In this document: positions 55,595 through 64,000 of the stretch, one piece after another
Position numbering within the stretch: the first letter of the stretch is position 1
Layout of the letters: each line of letters begins with the position of its first letter
Assembly: GCA_004297485.1 (NCBI GenBank)
Contig: SCTM01000145.1
Span: forward strand, 1-64,000
Length of the DNA stretch: 64,000 bases
Source of the DNA: Rhodospirillaceae bacterium
Lineage (GTDB): Bacteria; Pseudomonadota; Alphaproteobacteria; Rhodospirillales; Rhodospirillaceae
Direction: 5' to 3'
Made by a program: the position numbers and the translations under genes
The notes under the pieces: generated by a model
The model's database searches: none
The model's input: the letters and a program-made list of their open reading frames with translations, nothing else
Told to the model about the DNA's origin: nothing

Positions 55595-57073
55595 TTGGTC
55601 TTTTCGTCCACAATATTTGTCTTTCTATATCTGCCGCTGGTTCTGCTTACGTATTTTTGTGCCGGCGCACGCTCAAGAAATGCAACGCTGCTCGGCTTCA
55701 GTTTTCTCTACTACGCGTGGGGCGAAGGAAGCTACTTTGCCATCATTCTGATTCCAATCCTTCTAAATTGGGCAGCGGGCCTCGCCCTGCACCGGGCAAA
55801 AACCGACCGCGCACGAAATCTGATCCTACTGGTGGCGGTCACGATCAATCTCGCCGTTCTCCTTCACTTCAAATACACAAACTTCATCATCGCCAATCTC
55901 AATGCGCTGATTCAGGCCCATGGCATTGGACTTACGCCCTTTGAAAACGAGCCCATCCATTTGCCGTTGGGCATATCGTTTTTCACCTTTCATGCGCTCT
56001 CCTACATCATCGACGTCTATCGCCGCGTCGTCCCGCCACAACGCAATGTCGTCAATTTCGCGCTCTATATCTCGTTCTTCCCGCAGCTGGTGGCGGGCCC
56101 GATCGTTCGTTACCACGATGTCAGTAGTCAGCTGACGGAGCGGCGACACAACCTCGACAAATTCGCATCCGGCCTCGAGCGTCTCATCCTGGGCGTGGGA
56201 AAGAAGATGCTCATCGCCAATCCGCTTGGCGCCGTGACAGACCGCGTCTTCGCCCTCAATATTGCCGACCTATCGACACCGGTCGCGTGGCTCGGCATCG
56301 TGAGTTACACCTTCCAAATCTATTTCGATTTTTCCGGTTATTCGGACATGGCGATCGGACTTGCCCGCATGTTCGGCTTCGAGTTTCTGGAGAACTTCAA
56401 TTACCCGTACGTGTCGGCCTCCATGCGCGAATTCTGGCGGCGGTGGCACATCTCGCTCAGCAACTGGTTTCGCGACTACCTCTATGTCCCGCTTGGCGGA
56501 AATCGCAGCGGCAAATGGGGCACGTATCGCAATCTAATAATTGTTTTTCTGCTGTGCGGTTTCTGGCACGGGGCGAGTTGGAATTTCCTCGTCTGGGGCC
56601 TTATTCACGGCCTGTTTCTCGCGCTTGAACGGGGTCCGGTTGGAACTTTTCTTGGCCGGCTGCCGCGTTTGCTCAAGCATTGTTACGTGATGCTCGTCGT
56701 GATGGTCGCGTGGGTTTTCTTCAGAGCCGACACGCTCCCGCAGGCGGTTTCCTTTCTCTCTGCGATGTTTGGCAACCATACGGGGATTTCCGCACCCGTT
56801 CTTTTCAAAGCACTCCTCGACCGGAAAACTGTCGTTTTGCTCAGTCTTGCGGCCATAAGCTCGACACCTCTGTTCTCAATTCTGGCACGGGATTGGCGCG
56901 GCAGGCTGAGCAAGACTGGCGAGCTTTCATTGCTTCGCGCTGAAGGGATATACGCGGTTGTTGAGGGGGTCATGACCCCCGTTCGCCCGATTGTCCTTGC
57001 CGCCATCTTTGTTCTCTCCGCGGCCTATCTTGCCGGCCAGACCTACAATCCGTTTATCTACTTTCGCTTCTAG
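55595..57073 (+). CDS. MBOAT O-acyltransferase (AlgI/DltB family)
   Basis: 492 residues from the TTG at 55595, chosen because it gives the family start (MVFSSTIFVFLYLPLVLL) and has GGGGGTG upstream; the frame extends 21 codons further to another TTG. About 10-12 TM helices. Family motifs include PLGISFFTFHALSYIID, the RFWRRWHISLSNWFRDYLYVPLGG-like block, and the catalytic His in CGFWHGASWNF. AlgI-type proteins move acetyl groups across the inner membrane for O-acetylation of exported polysaccharides. The next gene, an AlgJ/AlgX-like SGNH protein, starts right after its stop. Confidence 0.94.
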   Translation: MVFSSTIFVFLYLPLVLLTYFCAGARSRNATLLGFSFLYYAWGEGSYFAIILIPILLNWAAGLALHRAKTDRARNLILLVAVTINLAVLLHFKYTNFIIANLNALIQAHGIGLTPFENEPIHLPLGISFFTFHALSYIIDVYRRVVPPQRNVVNFALYISFFPQLVAGPIVRYHDVSSQLTERRHNLDKFASGLERLILGVGKKMLIANPLGAVTDRVFALNIADLSTPVAWLGIVSYTFQIYFDFSGYSDMAIGLARMFGFEFLENFNYPYVSASMREFWRRWHISLSNWFRDYLYVPLGGNRSGKWGTYRNLIIVFLLCGFWHGASWNFLVWGLIHGLFLALERGPVGTFLGRLPRLLKHCYVMLVVMVAWVFFRADTLPQAVSFLSAMFGNHTGISAPVLFKALLDRKTVVLLSLAAISSTPLFSILARDWRGRLSKTGELSLLRAEGIYAVVEGVMTPVRPIVLAAIFVLSAAYLAGQTYNPFIYFRF

Positions 57074-58249
57074 ATGAGGTCGATCGTGTTCTCGCGACGG
57101 ATATGGGATGCGCTTTTCGCAGCGGCGTTTTTGACCAGCATCACAGTGCCGATGGTGATCGCCTTTGTTCCAAGGTGGTCTGACACTGCGTGGATAGAAG
57201 ATGTCGAAAAGCGAAAGCCCGCGCCATTTCCATCCTTATCGGGGCAAAGGGATGTCCTCAGGAAATTGCCTTCCGATTTCGAGGCCTTTTTCAACGACAA
57301 CGTGGGCTTTAGAACGGCGCTCATCCAGTTCCGCAATCGGGTCGACTTGCGTTTCTTTCGCAAATCACCGGCCGCAAAGGTCGTGCTGGGCGAGGGTGAT
57401 TGGCTGTTTTACAACGACAAGCCTTCCGACGATGAATTCCTTGGCTTGGCGCCGTTCAAGCCTGCGGAGCTGAATCGCCTGCGACTGGCGATCGAAAAGC
57501 GGCAGGCCTGGCTGGCGGCGCGGGGCATTACGTACATCTTCTTAATTGCGCCCAACAAACAGAGCATCTATCCCGAGAAACTACCGGTGCATTTACAGGG
57601 TGACCATGGCGCGACCAGGACGATCCAATTCCTGGAGTACATGCGCGGCTCACCAGCAGAGAGTAGCGTTGTCTTCCCGTCCGACGCTCTCAGCGCGGCG
57701 AAGGCCGACGGTGAGCTTTACTACCATCGTGATACGCATTGGAACTATCACGGTGGTTACACCGCCTATCGCGCGGCCGTTGACCGGCTCGATCACATCT
57801 CGTCCGGAGGCGTCGCACCGCTCGCGCTTGCCTGGGATGACATTTCAGATAGCAACGCGCCCAACGGCCCCGCGGGCGGCGATCTTGCCAATATGTTGCA
57901 CGTCGAACCCGGCACGACCGCGCCTGCCAAGGTCGTGCCCGTTATTGGCCGCCCGACATGCGGCGTGCCGGCCGCGCCGGCCGCCATTGAGGGGGTTTCA
58001 CCTGGCACCTGGCCGGACAACGCATGGACCTGTGCTTCGGACAGCCGCGCGCAAAGGCTTCTTTTGTTCCATGACTCATTCGGCTACGGGATGCTGCCGT
58101 TCTACGCGGCGACGTTTTCATACTTTCGCGATGCTCCACGCCGCCCGACGTTCGACGAGATTGTGAAGTTCGTGGAAATTGACCACCCGACCGTGGTTAT
58201 CGAGGAACACGTCGAACGTTACTTCGAGGCTCCCGAACTCCAGCCCTAG
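57074..58249 (+). CDS. AlgJ/AlgX-like SGNH O-acetyltransferase
   Basis: 391 residues, membrane-anchored by one N-terminal helix (about 10-30) with the catalytic part periplasmic. GEGDWLFYND and the signature YHRDTHWNYHGGYTAYRA (Asp-x-His-Trp-Asn) are typical of the alginate acetylation SGNH domain; the Ser nucleophile is probably in LLLFHDSFGYGMLPF. Together with the upstream MBOAT protein it forms a two-part acetyl-transfer system for a secreted polymer. No alginate polymerase (Alg8/Alg44) genes are present, so the acceptor is probably another glycan. Its ATG abuts the MBOAT stop. Confidence 0.92.
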   Translation: MRSIVFSRRIWDALFAAAFLTSITVPMVIAFVPRWSDTAWIEDVEKRKPAPFPSLSGQRDVLRKLPSDFEAFFNDNVGFRTALIQFRNRVDLRFFRKSPAAKVVLGEGDWLFYNDKPSDDEFLGLAPFKPAELNRLRLAIEKRQAWLAARGITYIFLIAPNKQSIYPEKLPVHLQGDHGATRTIQFLEYMRGSPAESSVVFPSDALSAAKADGELYYHRDTHWNYHGGYTAYRAAVDRLDHISSGGVAPLALAWDDISDSNAPNGPAGGDLANMLHVEPGTTAPAKVVPVIGRPTCGVPAAPAAIEGVSPGTWPDNAWTCASDSRAQRLLLFHDSFGYGMLPFYAATFSYFRDAPRRPTFDEIVKFVEIDHPTVVIEEHVERYFEAPELQP

Positions 58250-58340
58250 CGCGGGTTTTGCGCTTTAGGCCGATGGGCGCGCAACAGCTTGCGGTTCCTG
58301 CCGCCACGGCTGCTGCACAGGAGGATTTCCGAGAAGGGCG

Positions 58341-58583
58341 CTAGCGGATTTCGGACTCCGCCACGACCGGCCGGCTTTCCCGCGTCGCCTTCATGCGCTC
58401 TTCGGGCTTTGCCGGGTCGGCAAGGATTTCGATGTAATCGTCATGGACGGCAAAGATCGTGCCCGCGAAGGGAAATCCGCTGAGCGAACCCGTCACGCGA
58501 TAACTGACCGTGTCACCGGCTTTGAACGTCGCCGGGTCAAAGTTGAACTCGAAGGGACAACTGCCTTCGCCCATGTTCTGCAT
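58341..58583 (-). CDS. Small conserved-looking hypothetical protein
   Basis: 80 residues from the ATG at 58583 (MQNMGEGSCPFEFNF), which has GGGAGAG 7 nt upstream; this beats an upstream in-frame start. A beta-rich, PilZ/SH3-sized domain is suggested by TFKAGDTVSYRVTGSLSGFPFAGTIFAVHDDYIEILADP, and the end is charged. No signal peptide or TM helix. I do not recognise the family. It is convergent with the glycan operon. Confidence 0.6.
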   Translation of the reverse strand: MQNMGEGSCPFEFNFDPATFKAGDTVSYRVTGSLSGFPFAGTIFAVHDDYIEILADPAKPEERMKATRESRPVVAESEIR

Positions 58584-59071
58584 GTGAACTCTCCCAATCC
58601 CGAGCATCGCGCCAAGCGGCAAATGATCACGTCGCCCGCTTACGCGATATGCACGTCAATATTTTGCATCCGCATATGCCGGATCGTCAATTCGGGGCAA
58701 GAACACCGAACCGCGCGCAGGTTGTGGTCAGCATATCGGCGGGTTGGCGCCTCCTGAACCGACCTCAATCCGCGGCGTGCGGAGTGACATCAGAAATCGC
58801 AGAGGTTGTGGGGCGGCGTTTCGCGGGATCGCCATCAGGCTGAAAGATGACGACGCGCCAGCCTATCTCGGCTCAACCTCCGTCTCGGGAGGCATCGAAA
58901 ATTGGTTCTAAAGCAACCTGTTAGCCTCTGTTTTCACGATCGCTGGATTGCGGACGCCCTGATACACGTGGCCGTGGTCCGTGTTGCCGTCCAGCCCCCC
59001 TGTGATAAACCTAGGGTGGGGAGGCCAGTACAACCGAGCAGGGGAGCGAGAGTCATAGGTACGGCAGAACG
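58584..59071. other. Gene-free gap before the MASE1 kinase
   Basis: 488 nt without a convincing gene. It should hold promoters for the small minus-strand gene and the kinase gene. A CCCCCC...GGGTGGGGAGG stretch near 58996-59022 may form a weak hairpin. No dispersed repeat copy was recognised. Confidence 0.4.
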
Positions 59072-61606
59072 ATGACCTCCGACGGCAACCGGCACCTACC
59101 GCTCTCGACGCGCACCCCTCACCTTTCCCGATCGGTCTCCCTCGGAAAACTCGCGTTCGTCGCAGCGGTGGTTTTCACGACCGCCTATGTGGCGATCACG
59201 CTGACAAACCACACGCAACGGGTGGCGGTCATCTGGGTGGCCAACGCCTTCCTTTTGTCAATCGTCACGCGCGCCCCGCGCGGCACGTGGGCAATCTACC
59301 TTCTGACCGGATACCTCGCCAACATTGCCGCCGATATGGCGACCGGCGATTCTTTCCTGTTCGCCACAGCGCTATCCTTTTGCAATACGGTCGAGGTTCT
59401 GGTCGCCGCGGCGCTGATTGCAAGAAACTTCGACGGCGCGCCGGATCTGTCGCGCGCGTCGGAACTCTTCAAATTCGTCCTGATCTGCGGCGGCATCGCG
59501 CCGGCCGTCAGCGGTATGTTGGCATGTGTTGTCTTCGTTGTTCTCAGGCATGCTCAGCCAGGACCGGTGTTTCAAACATGGTTCCCTGCCGACGCGCTGG
59601 GAATGGTGACGATCACGCCGCTGCTCCTCATGATGCGGCGCAACGAACTGGTGGAACTCACGCGCCCTGCGCATCTCAAGGACACCCTGGCTATTCTTGG
59701 TCTGGTGACCGCCATGGCGATGGGAGTTTTCTTCCAAAACAGCTTCCCGGTTCTGTTCCTCATGTCACCGGTCATGACCCTGACCGCCCTTCGTCTGCGC
59801 TTCGTCGGGTCCGCCATCGCCATCGCCATTGTCGCCGCCTTTGCCGTCCCCCTGACGGTCTTGGGGCATGGCCCTTTGTCGCTGGTCCCTGATTCATCCC
59901 TGACCGAACGAATCCTGTTGCTGCAATTGTTTCTCGCCGTCCTCGGCTGCACGACTTTGCCTTTGGCGGCAATGTTCGTGACCCGGAAGCGGCTGGAGCA
60001 GGAAGCCGTCGCCGCCCGCCGCGCCGCCGAGCAGGCGAACACGGCAAAGTCCACGTTTCTCCACACCATGAGCCACGAACTACGGACCCCGATGACTGGG
60101 ATCATGGGGATGTGCCACCTGCTGCTCGCGGGCGAGCAATCCGCCGGTCAACGGCACATCACTCAGATCCTGGAACGCTCGGCGCGGTCGTTCCTTGAAC
60201 TCCTGAACGACATTCTCGATATCGCAAAAATCGAGGCCGGCCACATGGAGATCGAGGCCGCGCACTTCAGACTTTCGTACGTCATGCAGGACGTGGAGGA
60301 ATTGTTCGCCCCGGCCATGGCCCAAAAGGGTCTGAACTTCAAGATCGACTGCGCGCCGGGAGAATACGACGCGGTGATCGGCGATTCACGGCGTCTGCGG
60401 CAAATCCTGTTTAATCTTGTCGGCAATGCGCTCAAGTTCACGGACCGCGGCACCGTCGCGATACGCAAACACCAGACGCCTCAATCTGACGGCAGCGTCA
60501 TATGCGAGTTCGAGGTTGAAGATACCGGCATTGGCATGTCGGAACAGGGCAAGCGCCGCCTGTTTCGCGCCTTCGAGCAAGAGGATGGCTCCATCTCGCG
60601 GCGTTACGGCGGCACCGGATTGGGACTCTACATCTGCAAACAGCTCGTCACCGCGATGAACGGGAGCATTCGCGCCGAGAGCAATCTGGGTCAAGGTTCG
60701 AAATTCATGGTTACGTTGCGCCTCAAGCAGTGTGCGGAGGCGGACGTCCCCGATCGAAATTCCCTGGCCCCCGCTTTCAACGGCACGTTCCTGCCCGACA
60801 TGAAAATCGATGTCTTGCTGGCGGAGGATAACTCGACCATCCAACTCCTGGTCACGCAGATGCTGGAATTGTCGGGCCATGTGGTGACGGTGGCGGAGAA
60901 CGGCATGCAGGCGACTGAACGGGCTGCGGCGAAGAAATTCGATATCATTCTCATGGACATGCAGATGCCGGTCATGGCAGGCACGGAGGCCGTTCGCAAT
61001 ATTCGCAGCGGAAGCGGCCCCTCCGCGAATACGCCAATTATCGCGCTTACCGCCGATGCGATTCTCGAGAATCGGAAGCTTTTCCTCGACGCCGGATGCG
61101 ATGCGGTCGTGACCAAGCCCATCGAGTGGGATATTCTCGCCCAGACAATCCGAGCGTTTATTGGATCTCCGCGCCCCATGTCATCCGTAAGCGATAATGC
61201 GAGCACTCATGTGCCGGTTGCCGTGAATGCGGACGGAACGGAAAGCCGCGCGGCCTTATTCGATCCGGCGCGGATTGAGGAACTGCAAAACGATCTCGGC
61301 CCCGCCACGACGCGCGAGCTATTGGCTCGGTGCCTTGTTGCCATGGGTCAGCAGCTTTCCGACATCAGGCTCAGCACCTCGATGGGCGATCCGGCCAAGG
61401 CCAAGCGTGCCGCGCATGATCTGAAGGGTATCTGTGCTCAGTTCGGGGCCGCCCATGCCAGCGAGATCGCGCGGCGGATTGAAGTGGAACTGGAAGATGC
61501 CAACGCCATTGAAGCCGTCATTTCCGAACTCACCGAAAGCGTCGCGCAGGCAAGCGCCAGGATTCAGGAAATCCATAACCAACTGAAATCCCCGCAGGGG
61601 GCGTGA
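59072..61606 (+). CDS. MASE1 hybrid histidine kinase with receiver and Hpt domains
   Basis: 844 residues. An N-terminal MASE1-like sensor of about eight TM helices (residues 25-310), with VIWVANAFLLSIVTR and WFPADALGMVTITPLLL. Then HisKA with H335 in FLHTMSHELRTPMTGIMGM, HATPase (NLVGNALKFTDRG, DTGIGM, GGTGLGLYICKQL), a receiver domain (about 577-700) with D629 in IILMDMQMPVMAG, and a C-terminal Hpt domain with H782 in AAHDLKGICAQFG. All phosphorelay residues are intact. No separate response regulator is adjacent. Converges with the GT39-like gene. Confidence 0.92.
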   Translation: MTSDGNRHLPLSTRTPHLSRSVSLGKLAFVAAVVFTTAYVAITLTNHTQRVAVIWVANAFLLSIVTRAPRGTWAIYLLTGYLANIAADMATGDSFLFATALSFCNTVEVLVAAALIARNFDGAPDLSRASELFKFVLICGGIAPAVSGMLACVVFVVLRHAQPGPVFQTWFPADALGMVTITPLLLMMRRNELVELTRPAHLKDTLAILGLVTAMAMGVFFQNSFPVLFLMSPVMTLTALRLRFVGSAIAIAIVAAFAVPLTVLGHGPLSLVPDSSLTERILLLQLFLAVLGCTTLPLAAMFVTRKRLEQEAVAARRAAEQANTAKSTFLHTMSHELRTPMTGIMGMCHLLLAGEQSAGQRHITQILERSARSFLELLNDILDIAKIEAGHMEIEAAHFRLSYVMQDVEELFAPAMAQKGLNFKIDCAPGEYDAVIGDSRRLRQILFNLVGNALKFTDRGTVAIRKHQTPQSDGSVICEFEVEDTGIGMSEQGKRRLFRAFEQEDGSISRRYGGTGLGLYICKQLVTAMNGSIRAESNLGQGSKFMVTLRLKQCAEADVPDRNSLAPAFNGTFLPDMKIDVLLAEDNSTIQLLVTQMLELSGHVVTVAENGMQATERAAAKKFDIILMDMQMPVMAGTEAVRNIRSGSGPSANTPIIALTADAILENRKLFLDAGCDAVVTKPIEWDILAQTIRAFIGSPRPMSSVSDNASTHVPVAVNADGTESRAALFDPARIEELQNDLGPATTRELLARCLVAMGQQLSDIRLSTSMGDPAKAKRAAHDLKGICAQFGAAHASEIARRIEVELEDANAIEAVISELTESVAQASARIQEIHNQLKSPQGA

Positions 61607-61630
61607 TCGGTAGTCTGAAGCGCGGCGCGG

Positions 61631-63250
61631 TTATTCGCCCGGTTTGGGCCGCCCCGCGCTGAGGTCGATGACATAGCTGAGCGTGACATTGTCGCGGCGC
61701 ACTTGGACAACGCGATTTCTGGTGACATCGACCTGACCACGGCAGGGCGACGGAACAATACTGATAAAATAGTCCGCCTCCTCGATCCGGTAAGTCAAGC
61801 GCACGTCCTTCGGCAGAAACGCCGCCGCCGATAAGCGGTTGCCGCACACAAACACCGTCGGCGGTACCGCCGGGTGGATCTTGGCAAGGCGGGCGGCAAG
61901 ACGCCGGCTGTCCTCCGCCAGGGATGTATCCCAATAGTCCAGCTCAAAGCGGCCGTTCGCGCCGGCAACGCCGCCGACAACCCGATTGTAGGCAACGTAC
62001 TCATAGGGATGCAGATCGATCATGCGGGCGAGTTGCCAGAACATCAGGCAGCCCAAAACAATGCCGGCGGCGGCGACGGATACGCGCCATCGCGTCGTCG
62101 TCACGACCAGCAAACGATCCCAGCCGATTGCCGCGATAATCACCAGGGGCGGCACGACGAACAGAAAATGGCGCATGCCGTTGTAGACCGTCGGTCGCAG
62201 GATCACGAAGGCGAGGACCGGGACGACCGCGGCTTGAATCAGGATCAGGTATTGCAGCACGCGGCGATCCGCGAACAACCCAAAGCGCCGCCGCCAAATT
62301 ACGGCCAGCCCGGCCGTAATGGCCAGCACAAGGCCCATGAGGGTGTACTCGGGAAGCTGGTAAAGCAAAAGCGACGGCAGATAATCGCGCGGCAGGTTTG
62401 TCGCCGGCACCATCTCTCCGTCCCACAGCAGCCAGCCTTTCCACGGAAAGTTCGCGAATTCATGCAGCGCGATAATCGGATTGAGGGGATTGAGCACCGC
62501 CCACGGCCAGCAAATGACCATGATCACATAGGCGAGCGGTAATCCGGCGAGGAGACCAAGAGCCGTGCGGGAAACAGGGCCGGATCCGCGTTGAGGCCAG
62601 AACCGGTACAGGACAGCACCGGATGCCAGCGCGGCGGCGATGTAGCACATCAGCGGTGCCGCCAGGATGCGCGTTCCCAACGCCAGTCCGAGCGCGACTC
62701 CAAAGCCGATCACAGTTCCAGGCCGGGGCCGGCCCTCCTCGATCGCACGACACGCATAATAAATAACCCAGACTGAAAGCCATGCCAGGGGCGCGTCCTT
62801 CGGGTTGATGAAGCTATGGCCATAAAGGAGGGGATTGAGGACCAGCGACATCACCGCGACCAAAGCGGCCCGTTCACCGGCGAGCAACCGGGCCAGACGC
62901 CACGAACCCAACAGCCCGAAGAGCATAAAGACGCCGCCCAGGAGATGGCGGGTCTGGTAGACGCCGAACGGCGATGCCAGATTGATAATGGCGGCGACCA
63001 GGTCGAAAAGCCCGCCATAGAAATAGAGGTTCAGGTAAGTCATCGCCGAACGGTCGTGGAATCCGCTCGCATAGAAAGAAAGCAGATCGCGACCGTAGGT
63101 ATTTTGCACTTCCTCGTCCCAGGAAATGCCGTAATCCTGGAACTTCGTCGCGACCAGCGTTGCCACACCGGCAAAGACAAGAACCGTAAAAATCCGCGCC
63201 CAGCGAATAGGCAGCGGCACGTACCTTACCGTCGTCGGCCAATCGATCAC
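61631..63250 (-). CDS. GT39-family (PMT/ArnT-like) membrane glycosyltransferase
   Basis: 539 residues from the GTG at 63250. About 10-11 TM helices and the first-loop acidic motif GISWDEEVQNTYGRDLL (Asp-Glu) that coordinates the divalent metal in GT-C enzymes. LLYGHSFINPKDAPLAWLSV is a conserved PMT-type block. The C-terminal about 130 residues look periplasmic. It would transfer a sugar from a polyprenyl phosphate donor to a lipid or protein acceptor. Convergent with the MASE1 kinase and 3.4 kb from the MBOAT/AlgJ pair. Confidence 0.88.
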   Translation of the reverse strand: MIDWPTTVRYVPLPIRWARIFTVLVFAGVATLVATKFQDYGISWDEEVQNTYGRDLLSFYASGFHDRSAMTYLNLYFYGGLFDLVAAIINLASPFGVYQTRHLLGGVFMLFGLLGSWRLARLLAGERAALVAVMSLVLNPLLYGHSFINPKDAPLAWLSVWVIYYACRAIEEGRPRPGTVIGFGVALGLALGTRILAAPLMCYIAAALASGAVLYRFWPQRGSGPVSRTALGLLAGLPLAYVIMVICWPWAVLNPLNPIIALHEFANFPWKGWLLWDGEMVPATNLPRDYLPSLLLYQLPEYTLMGLVLAITAGLAVIWRRRFGLFADRRVLQYLILIQAAVVPVLAFVILRPTVYNGMRHFLFVVPPLVIIAAIGWDRLLVVTTTRWRVSVAAAGIVLGCLMFWQLARMIDLHPYEYVAYNRVVGGVAGANGRFELDYWDTSLAEDSRRLAARLAKIHPAVPPTVFVCGNRLSAAAFLPKDVRLTYRIEEADYFISIVPSPCRGQVDVTRNRVVQVRRDNVTLSYVIDLSAGRPKPGE

Positions 63251-63536
63251 GAACGCGCCTCATGCGTCCGACGCGTTGTCTTCACCTGTTCCCCGTCGAT
63301 CGACATTTTGCTTTGCGTAATTTGTTGAGAGATACTGTGGTGTGGCAATGAGCAATTTGGAATCGACGCGACATTAGCAGACTTGGGAGTCCCATGCGGC
63401 ATCGGACTTGAAGTTCGTCATTGCAAGCTGGCGATGACTTATTCGATGGTCCTCAACACCACGGCACAAAAGCATTATGCCCGCGGGAATCGATCGGAAC
63501 GCATGTGTCATTTGTAAACAGAAGTTGGATCGGAGC
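63251..63536. promoter_or_regulatory. Divergent gap GT39-like / PCu(A)C-like
   Basis: 286 nt between divergent genes; it must hold both start signals. No palindrome, repeat copy or convincing promoter pair was picked out. Confidence 0.35.
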
Positions 63537-64000
63537 ATGAACCGTCGTACCGCGCTTAAGATCATCCCTGGTGCGTTGGCGATGACCGCCGCTTCACAAG
63601 CCCTCATGGTGCCCGCTCTGGGAGCGGATGCCAAGTCGGTGAATGGTGCCATCGAATTGCGCAATATCTGGGCTCGGGCGAGCAAGTCGGAAGACACCAC
63701 TGCGTACCTGGACATTTTGAACCACGGAACGACCAGCGACAATCTGATTGCCGTAAATTCACCGCTCGCGGAAAGGTGTGTCCTGCAAAAGACCCACTGG
63801 AGCGGATTAACCATGAGCACCGTGGCTGTGACGAGCATTTCCATTCCGGCTATGGGAAGGGTCCGCCTGACACCGGGCGGTACTTATATCGAGATCCTTG
63901 GCCTGTCCCAATCCCTGGAGGGCAGAAATGATCTGCCGCTCTCCCTGACTTTTTCCGAGGCCGGTCAGATCGACGTGACGGCGGAGTTAACCATGCGGTT
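63537..64000 (+). CDS. PCu(A)C-like exported protein, 3' end missing
   Basis: The ATG is at 63537 and the frame is open to the window end (154 residues seen). N terminus MNRRTALKIIPGALAMTAAS is a signal peptide with a twin-Arg-like start, cleaved near GADAK. The body matches the DUF461/PCu(A)C fold: GAIELRNIWARAS, TTAYLDILNHGTTSDNLIAV, the ISIPAMGRVRLTPGGTYIEILGL strand pair. The typical copper set is H...M...HxM; one His is kept in LQKTHWS and a Met in LTMSTV, but the GGYHVM region reads GGTYIEIL, so the HxM ligands are missing. Copper delivery to cytochrome oxidase, as in true PCu(A)C, is therefore doubtful. Confidence 0.75.
   Translation, partial: MNRRTALKIIPGALAMTAASQALMVPALGADAKSVNGAIELRNIWARASKSEDTTAYLDILNHGTTSDNLIAVNSPLAERCVLQKTHWSGLTMSTVAVTSISIPAMGRVRLTPGGTYIEILGLSQSLEGRNDLPLSLTFSEAGQIDVTAELTMR

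Noticed and set aside
63374-63844. Minus-strand frame opposite the PCu(A)C-like gene
   Set aside because: Shadow: the plus frame has a signal peptide and fold-matching strands, this one has no family pattern.

Overview
The window is high-GC, almost wholly coding DNA from an alphaproteobacterium. The evidence is gene order. A pckA / chvI-chvG / hprK-rapZ-EIIA-HPr-EI carbon-control block, a tsaE-amgK-murU-addB-addA-trxA block, a folC-accD-trpA-trpB-trpF block and an ihfB-rpsA-cmk-aroA-FYDLN-tRNA-Ala block are all typical of Rhizobiales/Hyphomicrobiales and Rhodospirillales. The dispersed palindromes (GGAAAAGTGG...CCGGTTTTCC type) are also alphaproteobacterial. I cannot name the genus.

Layout. 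1-4.7 kb: 5'-truncated polA, a secreted TPR protein and an LCMT-type methyltransferase. 4.8-9.3 kb: pckA and, divergently, the ChvI/ChvG two-component system. 9.3-14.4 kb: an accessory catabolic-looking set on the minus strand (NTF2-like protein, two short-chain dehydrogenases, an aldehyde dehydrogenase, an AEC permease) separating chvG from hprK. 14.6-19 kb: HprK, RapZ, EIIA(Man), HPr and EI, a regulatory PTS with no sugar permease in sight. 19.2-23.4 kb: two membrane sensor kinases; the second lacks the phospho-accepting His and the ATP-binding boxes and resembles a DivL-type pseudokinase. 23.5-32.3 kb: tsaE, amgK, murU, addB and addA, of which the last four overlap by 4 nt each. 32.4-36.1 kb: a second accessory set (HAD phosphatase, Rieske oxygenase, VOC protein, cytochrome P450). 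36.2-51.5 kb: trxA, a two-domain methyltransferase, folC, an epoxide-hydrolase-like enzyme, accD, trpA, trpB, trpF, pyrF, lapA, ihfB, rpsA, cmk, aroA and a FYDLN-acid protein. 51.6 kb: tRNA-Ala(GGC).

From the tRNA rightwards the conserved housekeeping order ends. An envelope-glycan cluster follows: a GT2 transferase, a membrane GT39/ArnT-like protein, a SAM methyltransferase, an MBOAT O-acyltransferase and an AlgJ/AlgX-like SGNH protein. A small orphan protein, a MASE1 hybrid histidine kinase, a convergent GT39-like transferase and the start of a PCu(A)C-like exported protein follow. This part looks like a unit that builds, methylates and O-acetylates a surface glycan.

Four families of small dispersed repeats sit between genes. 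Two copies of one family flank the tsaE-addA block as direct repeats, one copy supplies the stop codon of cmk, and one family (core TTAGAATC..ACCACT) appears as both single copies and a long inverted repeat. No CRISPR array, transposase, integrase or rRNA gene was seen. The strongest leads are the DivL-like pseudokinase, the TTAGAATC repeat family, the tRNA-adjacent glycan O-acetylation cluster and the two oxidative-catabolism insertions.
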